44,318 nt of DNA, taken from positions 1 to 44,318 of the forward strand of contig JPHH03000111.1 in the NCBI GenBank assembly GCA_000750105.3, read 5' to 3'. Shown one piece after another: positions 31,625 to 40,914 of the stretch. Each line of letters starts with the position of its first letter. Positions within the stretch are counted from its first letter, which is position 1. The notes beneath the pieces were generated by a model. The model made no database searches. It was not told where the DNA came from and saw nothing but the letters and a program-made list of their open reading frames with translations. The translations under genes and the position numbers were made by a program. The stretch comes from Tolypocladium sp. Sup5 PDA-1 (lineage: Eukaryota; Ascomycota; Sordariomycetes; Hypocreales; Ophiocordycipitaceae).

Positions 31625-31931
31625 CTAGTGCGTTTCACAGTCACATCCAGCTGCAATGGCTATAAGGGAATGTGTTAGTGGATAGAGGGGAAAGAGGGCG
31701 TAGGCTAAAAAGACACCTACCGCAAAATCCGACCCAGAACATAGCGCATTCTCGGTTTTCTTTTGGCCCACAATCAGTACGGGCCAAACAATGATTGAGT
31801 TTAGTGAACTTCTCGTGGGTTCGACAATATGGTATAACTTGATTGATTCCTCTCTCATGAAGAGCCATAGCAGGCACGGCACTAACTAGAGTCGCGGCAT
31901 AAATAATAGAGGTGAGAATTTGGAAGTGCAT
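31625..31931 (-). CDS. Small secreted cysteine-rich protein, type C
   Basis: Minus-strand exons 31931-31721 and 31659-31625 encode 81 aa. The 61-bp intron has donor GTAGGT and acceptor TATAG and lies near the C-terminus, joining FWVGFC to AIAAGCDCETH. A signal peptide (MHFQILTSIIYAATLVSAVP) is followed by a mature part with seven cysteines (IPYCRTHEK, NHCLARTDCG, ECAMFWVGFC, GCDC). Only the MHF start of the leader resembles copies A and B; the intron position and cysteine spacing differ, so it is a separate family. The frame is intact. Secretion is predicted; an effector-like role is a guess. Without splicing, a longer 96-aa frame is open, but the spliced form keeps the cysteine pairs and uses good intron signals. 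Confidence 0.7.
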
Positions 31932-33616
31932 TATAATACTGTAACGATAGATAACTTAACTATAAGTATACAGTACGAAAGCAGTATAGAGTAAATAAAC
32001 TGGCAAGAGATACACACACACACAGAGATTGATTACGCCCAGTGGCTAGTCAGCCAATAGGGCACTATTTGCTTATTGTACATTACGCTTCCCAAGCTTT
32101 GCCATGATCTCCTAAAAGCCCATACAGCGTAACGTCCATTCCTGCTTTAGTCTCGCCATTTTCCATCTTCCTGCGGGATCTCGTGGGGTTTATATTCTTA
32201 GCAAGCTGGCTTGAGGGCCATTCTCCAAGTGTTCAGCGTCCTATGATGAGTTGTTCACTATATCTCCTGCTTGCCCGCTGTGGCACTATCGTCGCCCATA
32301 GCTGAATTGCCCACAACACTATATGAAATATCTATGGACTAAAATTTCAGGTCCCCTTCTTCTAAAATGATAACACTATCGTCGAGTAGTAGTTTTGGAT
32401 CCTCCTAGTCGATGGCGTATTCAACTTCTGGTTTGTTTTATTCGGTCGGTACCGCACCCTGCTGGTCGAAGGCCAGGGAGTGACCAGCGAGAGCGTGCCT
32501 TTTGCGGGTTATTCCACCTCGTTTGACCCAGCCCGGGTATCGAGAGATAGTTTCTCCGAGTTTAATGTTGTTAGCCTCTGCCTACTCCTGCACATAGTGG
32601 CCCTTTGGCTCGTTAGCTACGACTTATAGTAGCAGGAGTGCGCGTACATATTCATTTATCAATTCCGACTTCATATTGTGGTGTATTTTGCTTGGTAGAC
32701 ATGTGTACGATTCGCCCTCCGCAGCGTCTGTAACCCGAGTCCATCAGTGTAGCTGACCCCCTGCCTCATCTGGGCCTCCAGAGATCCAGAGCACCATCGG
32801 TTAGGGCAGCATGACGACAAACTCTGGCAGGATTCCATCGGCTTAGGCTTCCCACCTTGACACGGAACTCCTCCCGTTGTCTCGGCAAGACGCTGGCTGC
32901 AGCCAAGAGACCGATGACCAGGACACATTACGAGCCGTACCAAGGGGACCGGGGTCGTGACCCCCTGTGGCAACATAGATGTACCTCGTATTATTATGCA
33001 TGTTGGGTCATTTGGTGCTCCGAAGCCACGCTTGGGACGGCAACAAGGGGGCTTGATGGACGTGCGATGAACGTTGATCGCGGGAATGGATCAGTTGCCC
33101 ACCCCCCTACTCTTAGACTGGACGGCCCGTAACCAAACAACTCCAGATTGCAGCGCGGCGTGACATTTTCCTAGGCGCCCAACGGCATCCCCTTTGTCAG
33201 ACGCAGGTGCCGAAGAGTAGCATAGGTCGACACCAACACGCATATGCAAGACAGCCCTCGGAATTTCGCGGTCACCGGGCTAGCCGCATTGGAGTTTTGC
33301 GGTCATTGCACTAGCTCGTTCGGGACTTGGTAATGCTTGAACTTCCTTTTGCCATTTCAAGGGTCGACGGGCTGAGCTTTCGCCGGGAATTCAACGTGCC
33401 AACTTGCCAGGATCCGCCACCGTGATCACCCCTTTTCTGGTCTTCTTGCCATTGCCGGAGTTTCCTTCGTATACCACCAACCATGGAGCATACTTTTTTC
33501 GCTGCCAGAAAGTGTCCAAATTTTCATACCGTATTCCGATTATTGCCGCCCATTCAACACGCCTTGAACTTCGATACTAAGAATCTTACCCTTAAGACAC
33601 ACGACAGTCGTCAAGC
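31932..33616. other. Intergenic stretch with short repeats
   Basis: No supported gene. An (AC)n microsatellite lies at 32012-32024. The stretch at 32760-32880 weakly resembles 29025-29140 (shared ggcaggattcc and ggcttcc phrases), again suggesting old repeat copies. Confidence 0.4.
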
Positions 33617-33856
33617 ATGCAAGAGACACCCAAGAAACGCGGACGACCTCGAAAATGCGGCTCCAAAGAGGAGAAGGCGCGGCAAGATGTCACCGCGAGA
33701 CGTGCACGAAGACGGGTCCTTAAGGATTTCGGGATGTGCGAGGCTAAGCAGTACACGCCCATGAAGACCGACCAGATTGAGACCCCAGAGGGCTACGAGC
33801 CAACCGATGAAATCAAGACCTCTTTTTTTACGGGGGCAAACAAGGATACCATTTAG
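33617..33856 (+). CDS. Small AT-hook-like basic protein
   Basis: A single-exon frame from ATG 33617 to TAG 33854-33856 encodes 79 aa. The N-terminus has a canonical AT-hook core, KKRGRPRK, followed by a basic helix rich in Lys/Arg (SKEEKARQDVTARRARRR) and an acidic, Pro-containing tail (ETPEGYEPTDEIK). This layout recurs in short fungal proteins found near mobile elements, but I cannot attach a domain name. It probably binds AT-rich DNA in the minor groove. A longer protein with an added 3' exon is possible, since family members I recall are larger. The overlapping frame at 33483 is a shadow. Confidence 0.55.
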   Translation: MQETPKKRGRPRKCGSKEEKARQDVTARRARRRVLKDFGMCEAKQYTPMKTDQIETPEGYEPTDEIKTSFFTGANKDTI

Positions 33857-34147
33857 CCTCCTCCATCATGCCTTGCTCCTCCGGTCTCTACCCGTCGACT
33901 CGTAGGAGTCCTTGACCTAGGCGGATATATTCCCACAATCCTCGCCATTTTCCTTGCGGCATTTGCCAACCTATTGCACGGAGTTCTCCCCTCGCTCTGT
34001 TGTCATTCTCGAACGGTCCTTGACCGAGGCAAGGAGCACGTGCCTAGCCCCCGCGGAATAAAAGTGGCGCCTATCAATGGCATGCTTGAGAGAGCTGCTG
34101 ACGCGTTCAGTCGAGGACCTGTCCGTGTAGCTGGATGACGACAAATA

Positions 34148-35123
34148 CTATGGCTGCTGCCTCGACGCCGAAAAAGATTCTGGGGTCCAGCTTCTCCTCC
34201 CCTCCTCGTTCACATTGTCCCGCCTCCTTGACAACACGCGCATCTGCCTTCTAGAGGGATGTGGCCTGCAAGTCTGCTTCCTTCGCGAGCATTGGTTGCA
34301 TGGCGGGCCACCTTCACATCTGACCTTTCGTTTCCGACAGTTTGAACATGCGGAGCGTGGCAAAGTAGATAACTCCGGCTCTATAGCCTTGTAGCTTGTG
34401 TCTTGATAGAAGAACGTAGAAGGGGCAATCTCCGGCTGATGGGGTTGTGCCTCGATGAATGGATTGAATTGGTGAGGCTGGAGGGTTTGAAAGCCCGCCA
34501 TATCCATGGCGGTGGCGTCAGGATAGATAGCATCGCCAGAATTCGGCATCGACAGAGGTGTTCCCAGACAGTGCCCCATAGCTATGGTAGGGGTATGCAA
34601 GTCGCTGGCCTGGGAATGGAATAGAGTACTAGACCCTCCCGGCGTGGGGGTGTAATACCCAGGAGGCGCATTCACAAAGGAGTTGAAGGCGTAGGAGTTT
34701 GGGTCAAGTAGCGACGGCGTGAATCGCCGGGGTTCGTGGGATGCACGCGGGGTTGGGTCTTGGTCCCGAAAGAACTCATTGTCGGCATGTTGACTGCAGG
34801 CGTTGCGTCTTTAGTTAGCATAAGCCTGCCTTAGACTTACACGCACTACTCTTTTTATTTAGAAGGGGGTAACAACGCAACATACCTATCTTCCTGAGTT
34901 AGGGCGTTGATGGTGAGATAATTCGCCGCGGTAAGGGATATCGGTGGAGGGGCATCGGTGGTGACGGCCGAAACCTCTAGGAACTGCTGGCGGAAGTTTG
35001 CCAGCAAGTCGTCAGCCGGCTTCTTCGTGCTGGTTCTGTACCGAGATAGGTAAGTACACGAGCATTGCTTCGAAGACGGGTGTTTATAGAAGAGGAGGCA
35101 CGAGCTTACCTCTGGCAAAACAT
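34148..35123 (-). CDS. Zn(II)2Cys6 transcription factor with C-terminal cluster
   Basis: Three minus-strand exons (35123-35110, 35035-34886, 34793-34148) encode 269 aa. The first exon is just 14 bases (MFCQR); introns are 74 bp (GTAAGC...TACAG) and 92 bp (GTATGT, GCTAAC branch, CTGCAG). After an N-terminal segment (KKPADDLLANFRQQFLEV) and a long Pro/Ser/Thr/Gln-rich middle comes a complete binuclear cluster, C-x2-C-x6-C-x5-C-x2-C-x6-C at Cys204, 207, 214, 220, 223 and 230 (core CSNCRKRKVRC), followed by a basic tail (SRRQMRVLSRRRD). Most fungal Zn2Cys6 factors carry this domain near the N-terminus, so the C-terminal position is unusual. No fungal-specific TF middle homology region is seen. 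The frame is intact, and a nuclear DNA-binding regulator is the likely role; targets are unknown. Confidence 0.85.
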
Positions 35124-35585
35124 GGTGATTCCAGGCGAGGGTGCCACCGAAATGACTATCTTCCTCGACTCTTAGGTCCCGCCAAGGTATGGCTCAGATA
35201 GCGCCCATATGCATCATGGAGCAAACGGAGCCGCTAGAGGATAATAGAGGAACGGGAGGAGCGAAGGACGGCAGGGGAAGGGAGCGCAAGAGTTAGAAGG
35301 AGGATATGGTAGGTATCGCGAGTGAGGTTGTTGAACTTGTGAGCGGCCCCGGGTGTTCCCCCCTTTTATTGACTTGCAGCTCACTCGGAGCCTGATCACT
35401 CGGAGCCTGCTGCATGCTGTTACAACTCAGCCGGTGCGTTATGAGACAGTTAGAGTGCTGGTAGACTGGTCGCAACCAGGCAACCACACATCTCCCGCGT
35501 CGTCACGTCCTACTGTTCTCTAGCTGCAGGTGTAGGAACAACATTGCAACCCCTGCCAGCGGTTCGTCAGTCTCGCCACGTCCCC

Positions 35586-36071
35586 TTACCTACCACTTCT
35601 CCTCTCCTCCAATTGAAGTGCAGGTACACATCTTGCAGACGTTAGATAGTTAGAAGGAGGATTAAAGGACGCAAAGCAGCTAGGATCCAGCCTCACCGTC
35701 CACCCGCTCGTCCCCACATCCCTGTCAAGACAACGGCATCTCTTAACGTATGGTTGCCGCAGGCCAGCATCAGGATGTACAAGAACAGGGCTGTTCGATG
35801 GACATTTATAGAGCGTCTTACACCTAACGACGCGCTCGTATTTGGGACAAGGACTGTTGGGAATTTGATTGGGCTTGGGAGTTAACGCGTTGGTTATCTC
35901 TCGCGACCTGGCGCTCCTATTATAATCATTCTGGCGAGCGCTGTGTATTGCAAGAAACTGTAACATACGGTTTAGGAGCTCTAGCTCGACAAAGGCTACG
36001 TCGGGCCTCCCACCGATACCACTCTCCTCTACTCGCCGTATCATAGCCGCTTTTCTCTGCCACTCGTCCAT
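35586..36071 (-). CDS. Hypothetical protein or exon, unrecognised
   Basis: A 161-aa minus-strand frame opens at ATG 36071. The first 45 residues are protein-like (MDEWQRKAAMIRRVEESG, then FVELELLNRMLQFLAIHS); the rest is Cys/Arg/Pro rich and less convincing, so a first exon with an unresolved intron is possible. The end overlaps ccagcctcaccgtcc (about 35689), a phrase also seen near 1733 and 3832. No family is recognised. Confidence 0.3.
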   Translation of the reverse strand: MDEWQRKAAMIRRVEESGIGGRPDVAFVELELLNRMLQFLAIHSARQNDYNRSARSREITNALTPKPNQIPNSPCPKYERVVRCKTLYKCPSNSPVLVHPDAGLRQPYVKRCRCLDRDVGTSGWTVRLDPSCFASFNPPSNYLTSARCVPALQLEERRSGR

Positions 36072-36244
36072 CTTGCCGCACTCAGTTCATTCTGCGTCGT
36101 CATAGAGCGAGTGACGACCGCGAGAAAATGTCATGGCACGACAAAGACGGCAATAACTCAATCCAGAGGCCAAGGAAAAGCAGACCAGCAGGCGCGTTGC
36201 CAGCCGTCCGCCGTCGGCGCTTCCCCGTTTCCCCATTACCTCAC

Positions 36245-37520
36245 CTAGCGCAGCCGCCTTGACTCTTCAGAATCGTCGTCCAACCAACGCAACGCCTCGT
36301 CAACAGTCCTCTGGCTCAGTTCCTCCAGCCTGGCCTGTGCGGCGGTCATCTCCTCAGTTCCTCCAGCCTGGCCTGTGCGGCGGTCATCTCCTCAGGGACC
36401 CGGTTACCCACTAGGTCTCTCTACCGCACCTTCGACACGAGCATGATGCCGTCTAGCGTCCGGTAGCGCGAGAGCTGCACGTATAAGCTGTACGGGTCGT
36501 ATTGCGCGGGCACGACCCGTCTATCGACGTTCGTCTGTCGCGTCCCTCGCAGCTCCAGCGCCACGCTCTCCAGCGTTCTGCCCTGTACCTTCGTGCACGC
36601 GAAAGCCGCCGCGTACGGCAGGCCCTTTTGGCTGACGTCGTTCTGCTGCTATGGCCGCTTTCGCTGGTATCTTAACGCTTATCGGCGTTAATAAGATCGT
36701 CCCCGGCGGTATCCCGACGAAGTGCAGGTCCTTCGTCGTCTCTAGCTTTAGCCCCTGATGGGTGGTGGTTCACGACGACTGGTATCCCGGGCACGAATAT
36801 GATGACGGCCGGCACCGGTATCGCGCTGTCGTCGCCCTGGTTCGGGTATGATGGCCTCTTCCTCCGTCGGCAGACCCTTCTACTTGTGCTCGGAGATGAA
36901 GATGCGCATTATCGACCGCTGCTAGGTCTGGAACGCTAAGTTGGCCTCTATGTTTAGGTTCTACCGATTTCTGTTTAGCGGCGTTACTACGGTGATGCCT
37001 GCCTCCTAAGGGATCCGCCTGCCTTCCTAGTAGCACCTTGAGTTGAGAAGGTTTAGATCCGTCCGGTCTTATACGCTCTGTCGGATCCGCTTTAGTAGTC
37101 TCTGTAGCTCTGGATCTCTTGCGGCATGTATTTGCTCGTCTAGCATGACGACCGTCGTGAACCTCTTCTATAGCGCGTATGCCTTGTTATGCTGCGCTGC
37201 TTGGCCCTGAACGAGTTGTCTACGTCCTATGATACGGCCGCGCTCGGGAGGAGGATCGACCTCTCTTGAATTGGCTGGAATTGGTGAAAGTCTCCGTAAA
37301 ATAGAACGATGGGGATGCCTCTAAAGTCTCGCTGAGATCCGTGGAGCTAGTAGAGCTGCTCGTTTACGGCGTGTACCGCGCTCCGAGCCTGCTTACCTCG
37401 TCGATGACGAGCACGTCCTTCCCCTGCTAGTCTATTCGAGACTGGTAGTGGACGAACCGTTTGGCTTGTTTAGGTAGTCGTACGCTGTTAAGGTCTTTGG
37501 CTATAGACGTATATACGATC
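36245..37520 (-). mobile_element. Decayed Helitron-type PIF1 helicase
   Basis: Read on the minus strand, this stretch gives in order the helicase landmarks of fungal Helitron proteins: VLVIDEVSR (Walker B) near 37410, NEQLY and FRGIPIVLFYGDFHQFQP near 37300, then SILLPSA, IFVPGIPVVVNHHPS near 36790, TKDLHFVGIPPGTILLTPIS near 36700, KVQGRTLESVALELRG near 36560 and AQYDPYSLYVQLSR near 36490, ending LDDDSEESRRLR-stop at 36245. Stops and frameshifts are scattered throughout, so it is non-functional. No Walker A motif was found upstream, so the N-terminal part of the helicase and the Rep region are missing or unrecognisable. The element served rolling-circle transposition. Confidence 0.85.
36315..36390. 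repeat. Perfect 38-bp tandem duplication inside the helicase
   Basis: The unit beginning ctcagttcctccagcctg is present twice without a mismatch. Because 38 is not a multiple of three, it shifts the helicase frame after TAAQARLEEL. The exact identity marks it as a recent event compared with the point decay around it. Confidence 0.9.
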
Positions 37521-37602
37521 GAGGCTGAGGGTAAGGATGTGCTAGGCCGGGGAAGGACGCCGGGGCCTAGGCGTAGGAGCTTATGCGTAATGACCTGTCT
37601 GT

Positions 37603-37626
37603 GAGCGACTTCCTAGGAAGTCGCTC
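37603..37626. repeat. Perfect 24-bp palindrome
   Basis: GAGCGACTTCCT followed at once by AGGAAGTCGCTC: two 12-base arms with no loop. It lies just upstream (on the minus strand) of the recognisable helicase relic. It could be a binding site or a cruciform-prone site. Confidence 0.9.
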
Positions 37627-38162
37627 GAGGCTCTTGTCTCTCTTGCGTATGGAGTATGTGGCGTCTACCTAAGAGGAACTAATGCTTTTTTGTATACGGA
37701 GTATTCCTTTCTCTTTCTCGGTGTTAGCTATGAGGCCCGCTAGTTGACTCACGGCGCGGCATTGACTGGCTTCTTCGGCGGCCGATTCCCTCTACGGCGT
37801 AGGTTATGGGCTAATAGAGTAGTTGTCGAATATTCGCCCGTGTGACGTGGCGAGACCTGGTGTGTCCTTTGTTCACGGGTTGAGCTGCCTACCCGGGGCG
37901 CGTTTGAATTCGAACGTCCTGTATCGCCGTCGTTAATGCCGTGTTTGGGAGCTTGTCTCTCTGGGGCGGCTGGAGTACTATGCCGTAAGGAGTCTTTATT
38001 TGTAACTACTGGTGTGGTTGTTTCGGTGCGTGGGCGCTTGTGTCGAGGCCTCTTATTGCTTGTAGCTCCGAATGGGCGCTCTCTCTTCCGGTTCGCGGTT
38101 CCCTCGCCCCCTTCGCGGCAATCTATCTATGGCCCGTCGGCATCTTTATTAGTTTTAGGCGA

Positions 38163-38220
38163 TGGAGGCGGATAAATATCGGGAGACGGAGGCGGACGAC
38201 TATCGGGAGAAGGAGGCGGC
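38163..38220. repeat. 24-bp tandem repeat encoding PPPSPD
   Basis: Units of ggaggcgg followed by 16 variable bases containing tatcgggaga are repeated. On the minus strand they encode PPPSPDSR, PPPSPDIY and PPPSPK in a 71-residue open frame (38342-38127) that also holds RPRNKHNRL. It is a Pro-rich linker of a decayed protein. Confidence 0.6.
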
Positions 38221-38559
38221 ATTGGTATCTTGGCATCTTCGGGGTTCGATGCGCTATTAGCAGGTGTTTGCGACTCGGAGACTGGGCCGGAGAGGCGATT
38301 GTGTTTATTCCTGGGGCGGCGATGGAAAATTCCTATGAGCATATCTAGATAAGGATCGTTAGTGACTATCGTCTAGAATAAGTTGACGGTAGCAAACCTA
38401 GCGTAGGCTTAATCCTATTTTTATAAGGGCTAAGGAATGATGCGTATAGGACGAGAAGATAGTCGAGGCTAGCGTATTGGCTTAGGCGTATAAATATGGA
38501 GCACGTGATATTTATCCTCTTCCTGGTAAAAGCCGCGGAGTAGGAACGCTGTGAGTTTT

Positions 38560-38790
38560 CTTTAGATATCCTTTAACTCGTTAAAACGCCGATCCCTCCT
38601 CTCCTGGAGCCGAGCGAGGAAGTCCTCCTTGCCGGCGGTATTGCGTGTAATTTCGGCTACGTTATGGTGGAATGTATCCGGGTCTTGGATGAATATGGGC
38701 GCGGTGTTGAAGCGTTCGTGTAGCTCGCCGAAGAGGTCGTCCTCTTTTAGGCCGACCTCCTAGAAAGGCTATCTATACTCGGGCTAGTCG
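38560..38790 (-). pseudogene. Coding relic of unknown family, possibly part of the same mobile element
   Basis: The minus strand reads LKEDDLFGELHERFNTAP, FIQDPDTFHHNVAEITRN, KEDFLARLQERRDRRFNELK and then a stop. The stretch is clearly protein-derived and lies on the same strand and side as the helicase relic, so it could be a 5' part of the same Helitron or a captured gene. The downstream Pro-rich repeats at 38163-38220 may belong to it. I cannot name the family. Confidence 0.55.
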
Positions 38791-39177
38791 TTAAAGTTAA
38801 TGTAAGGAGGGTTTTGCTATGGTATTTTGACGTCCTCGAGGGTTATGGTTAGTGTTAGTTACGGTAATGATAGGAGGGAAGTTGGCCTCTACCTAAGGCG
38901 AGGTTAGGTAGGCTAGTAGACTACGTGGTTTAGTATAAGTAATAAAAATGGGGCGTTAGTAGCGTTTACTAGTAAGTCGGTTGGTTCTTTTATTGTACTT
39001 GCTATGGATTAGAGGCGGGTGTGTTTAATTATAGGGTTGATGGTCCTAATCGCATTAACTCATTCCTCTCCTTAGTAGCGATCCTGCTAATGTCCCTCTG
39101 GCCCTTTACTAGCGCTTTATTCGTCGGTGACTTATTAGCGCTATTGCTTATTAATTGGCCCACTGATTTAGTGTTCT

Positions 39178-39290
39178 GTTCCGCTGGCTCTTGTTCTCTG
39201 TTGGCTCTTGTGTTCCCTCTAATAATGGCTCTCGTGTTCCCTCTATAGGCTCTTGTGCTCCCTGCTGGCTCTTGGCTCTGTCTCCCCTGT
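39178..39290. repeat. Degenerate GGCTCTTGTGTTCCCTCT tandem array
   Basis: About five imperfect units of ggctcttgt plus a ttccctct or similar extension, 18-25 bases each. No coding sense was found; it looks like a small satellite. Confidence 0.65.
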
Positions 39291-39660
39291 TCTGAATAGG
39301 ATCTGCTGACCGCTAGTGAGTCGTGAGTCCTGTAGTTACTAAATACTAAGGCCGCCCTGGCGCTTAGGTATGTAGTAGCAGGACTATGGAGAATGAATTA
39401 GCACGGCGCCTCCTTATTTACGGAATCACGGCGCTTTTATTGCGTAGGCTGTGAATGGTAGGTCTTTTGCTTGGGTACCCTATTTAAAGAGTTGTATATG
39501 CCTAAATGTATTTAGGTAGATAGACAGCTTGACCCTCCCCCGTAGTTATGTCGTCTATGCAATATTACTTAGAGAGCTCCGTTAAGGCTCGCCTGGCCGC
39601 CCAGTCGGGCTCGTCGATACGCGCATACCCTAACAGCTATCTCGAGGCTCGCCTGGCTAG

Positions 39661-40125
39661 TGTGACGGTTTGGGTTCCCAAGGGATAAACCGGAGGTTTA
39701 TGTTGGCAGGTAGGTCAGGGCGTAGCCGTTGAATGGTCTTGTCACGATAGTGATAGATCGGATGTCCTGGATAGTAGATCGTAACCAAAGGGTTTGAAGT
39801 AATATAAGTGTGTCTATATTAGAATAATGTATTAAAAGCTGGCGAGGTATCTATGCTATAGTGAGGAAATTGGGGGGTCCTATATACTGGTGATGGATCG
39901 CTGCCGCTCCTAGGGATCACCACGATCCCTTGGATCGTCATGATCTATAGATTACTAATAATCTATGGATCGTTAATGATCTATCTAATGGATCGCACGA
40001 TCTATCCCGTGGATCGCACCGATCCTCCGTTTATTGGTTAACCGTTCCGACTATTGTTCCGTGTAGCCCGCATTAGCGCCTGCACAGCCGGCCTATCCCG
40101 TGGCCCGTTAGCCTAGGTCATAACA
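39661..40125 (-). mobile_element. Gypsy element A: 3' LTR
   Basis: In minus orientation this 465-bp LTR begins TGTTATGACC at 40125 and ends AACCGTCACA at 39661 (TGT...ACA). It is the reverse-complement homologue of the LTR at 43350-43738: the first 90 and last 150 or so bases align with substitutions, mostly transitions, in the AT-rich copy. A TATA motif (AGTATATAGGACCCCCC) marks the likely promoter. A purine-rich tract abuts its 5' edge, which identifies it as the 3' LTR of the minus-strand pol at 40860-43349. Confidence 0.85.
39895..40025. repeat. Array of GATC-centred hairpins in the U3 region of LTR A
   Basis: Eleven GATC sites occur in 131 bases, mostly as ggatcg paired with cgatcc or gatct across short loops, for example GGATCG-CAC-CGATCC at 40011-40025 and ATAGATTA-CTAA-TAATCTAT at about 39947-39966. 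The array ends a few bases from the TATA motif and is absent from the sister LTR. Confidence 0.85.
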
Positions 40126-40145
40126 CGATGTCCCCTCTTCTAACG
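40126..40145 (-). other. Polypurine tract of gypsy element A
   Basis: On the minus strand AGAAGAGGGGACATCG runs directly into the LTR start TGTTATG. A purine tract here is the expected primer site for plus-strand synthesis in an LTR retrotransposon. Confidence 0.7.
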
Positions 40146-40297
40146 GTCTTATCCCTAAGACTTAGCCTTGTAATACCCGTGACTAACGTATAAATACCCT
40201 ATCTGCGCCTGCATTTATAGGTGCGGTAACCTATTTTTATAATCATTCTAAGATATTATGCTAATACTATATTAGGTCGTGTCGAAAAACCGAAATC

Positions 40298-40914
40298 TCG
40301 CAAATCCTTCGAACGCGACCGTCTGGCTTCTCTTGTCCTAGCCGAAGGCAGCGCTGCGGATATGCCTTATACTTTTTATTTTAAGCGGAAGTTAACTTGC
40401 AATATGGTAGGGGGCTCTTCCCGCTACTATGAGTATGTGAAACGGGGTCGTTCGAACTATAATAGTATTTTAGTGGCGTCGTCCTATTTATCTCGCTTCC
40501 CTTCGCGCACCTTCCTTTTATTTACTAATCCTCTTAGTAACGCGTTTAATAGATTAATAAAGAAAGTTGGATACCGAGGAGGAGGAGGCTAGGGAGCTGC
40601 TAGAAAAGCTCTAATTGCAATTATCCGAGGCGTTAAATTATCTTGCTCGCATTCGCTATATTAAGAAGAAGGCGAAAGAGAAGAGTACCGAGTTATTCTA
40701 GCGGGGTATAGCTAAGCTAGATAAGGAGGATGAACTTATCCCTGCGCTAGAATCCCACGAGCGCTAGGTAGTAGATGACCTTTAGTCGCTAGGTATCCCT
40801 AACGAGTTTAACTAGTTATCCCTTAGTCTAGGTAAGGACCTTATAGATATAGGTCCTCTAGTATCTATTCGTAAGTCTAGCGGAACTGCCTTAGCAACGG
40901 CCGGCAGTTCTTAA
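40298..40914 (+). pseudogene. Antisense zinc-cluster/coiled-coil ORF of the gypsy element, RIP-decayed
   Basis: On the plus strand, opposite in direction to pol, the frame reads ERDRLASLVLAEGSAADM, then TFYFKRKLTCNMVGGSSRYY and EYVKRGRSNY. Placing Cys at the Tyr positions gives C-x2-C-x6-C-x8-C-x2-C-x7-C, a Zn2Cys6-like cluster; five of six are TAT/TAC codons (from TGT/TGC by G-to-A) and one TGC survives. A one-base shift near 40565 leads to an acidic/basic coiled coil (EEEEARELLEKL, ARIRYIKKKAKEKSTELF) with several TAG codons where Gln or Trp would be expected, ending ATAGSS and TAA at 40912-40914. The stop lies inside the minus-strand chromodomain coding region. Similar intact ORFs are common in fungal gene catalogues as far as I recall. 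Role unknown. Confidence 0.75.

Noticed and set aside
38127..38342. Pro-rich 71-aa frame as a separate gene
   Set aside because: It is a 24-bp tandem repeat within a decayed mobile-element region and has no start context or conserved domain.
39895..40025. Regular short repeats as a CRISPR-like array
   Set aside because: Units are short GATC hairpins without constant repeats and unique spacers, inside a eukaryotic LTR.
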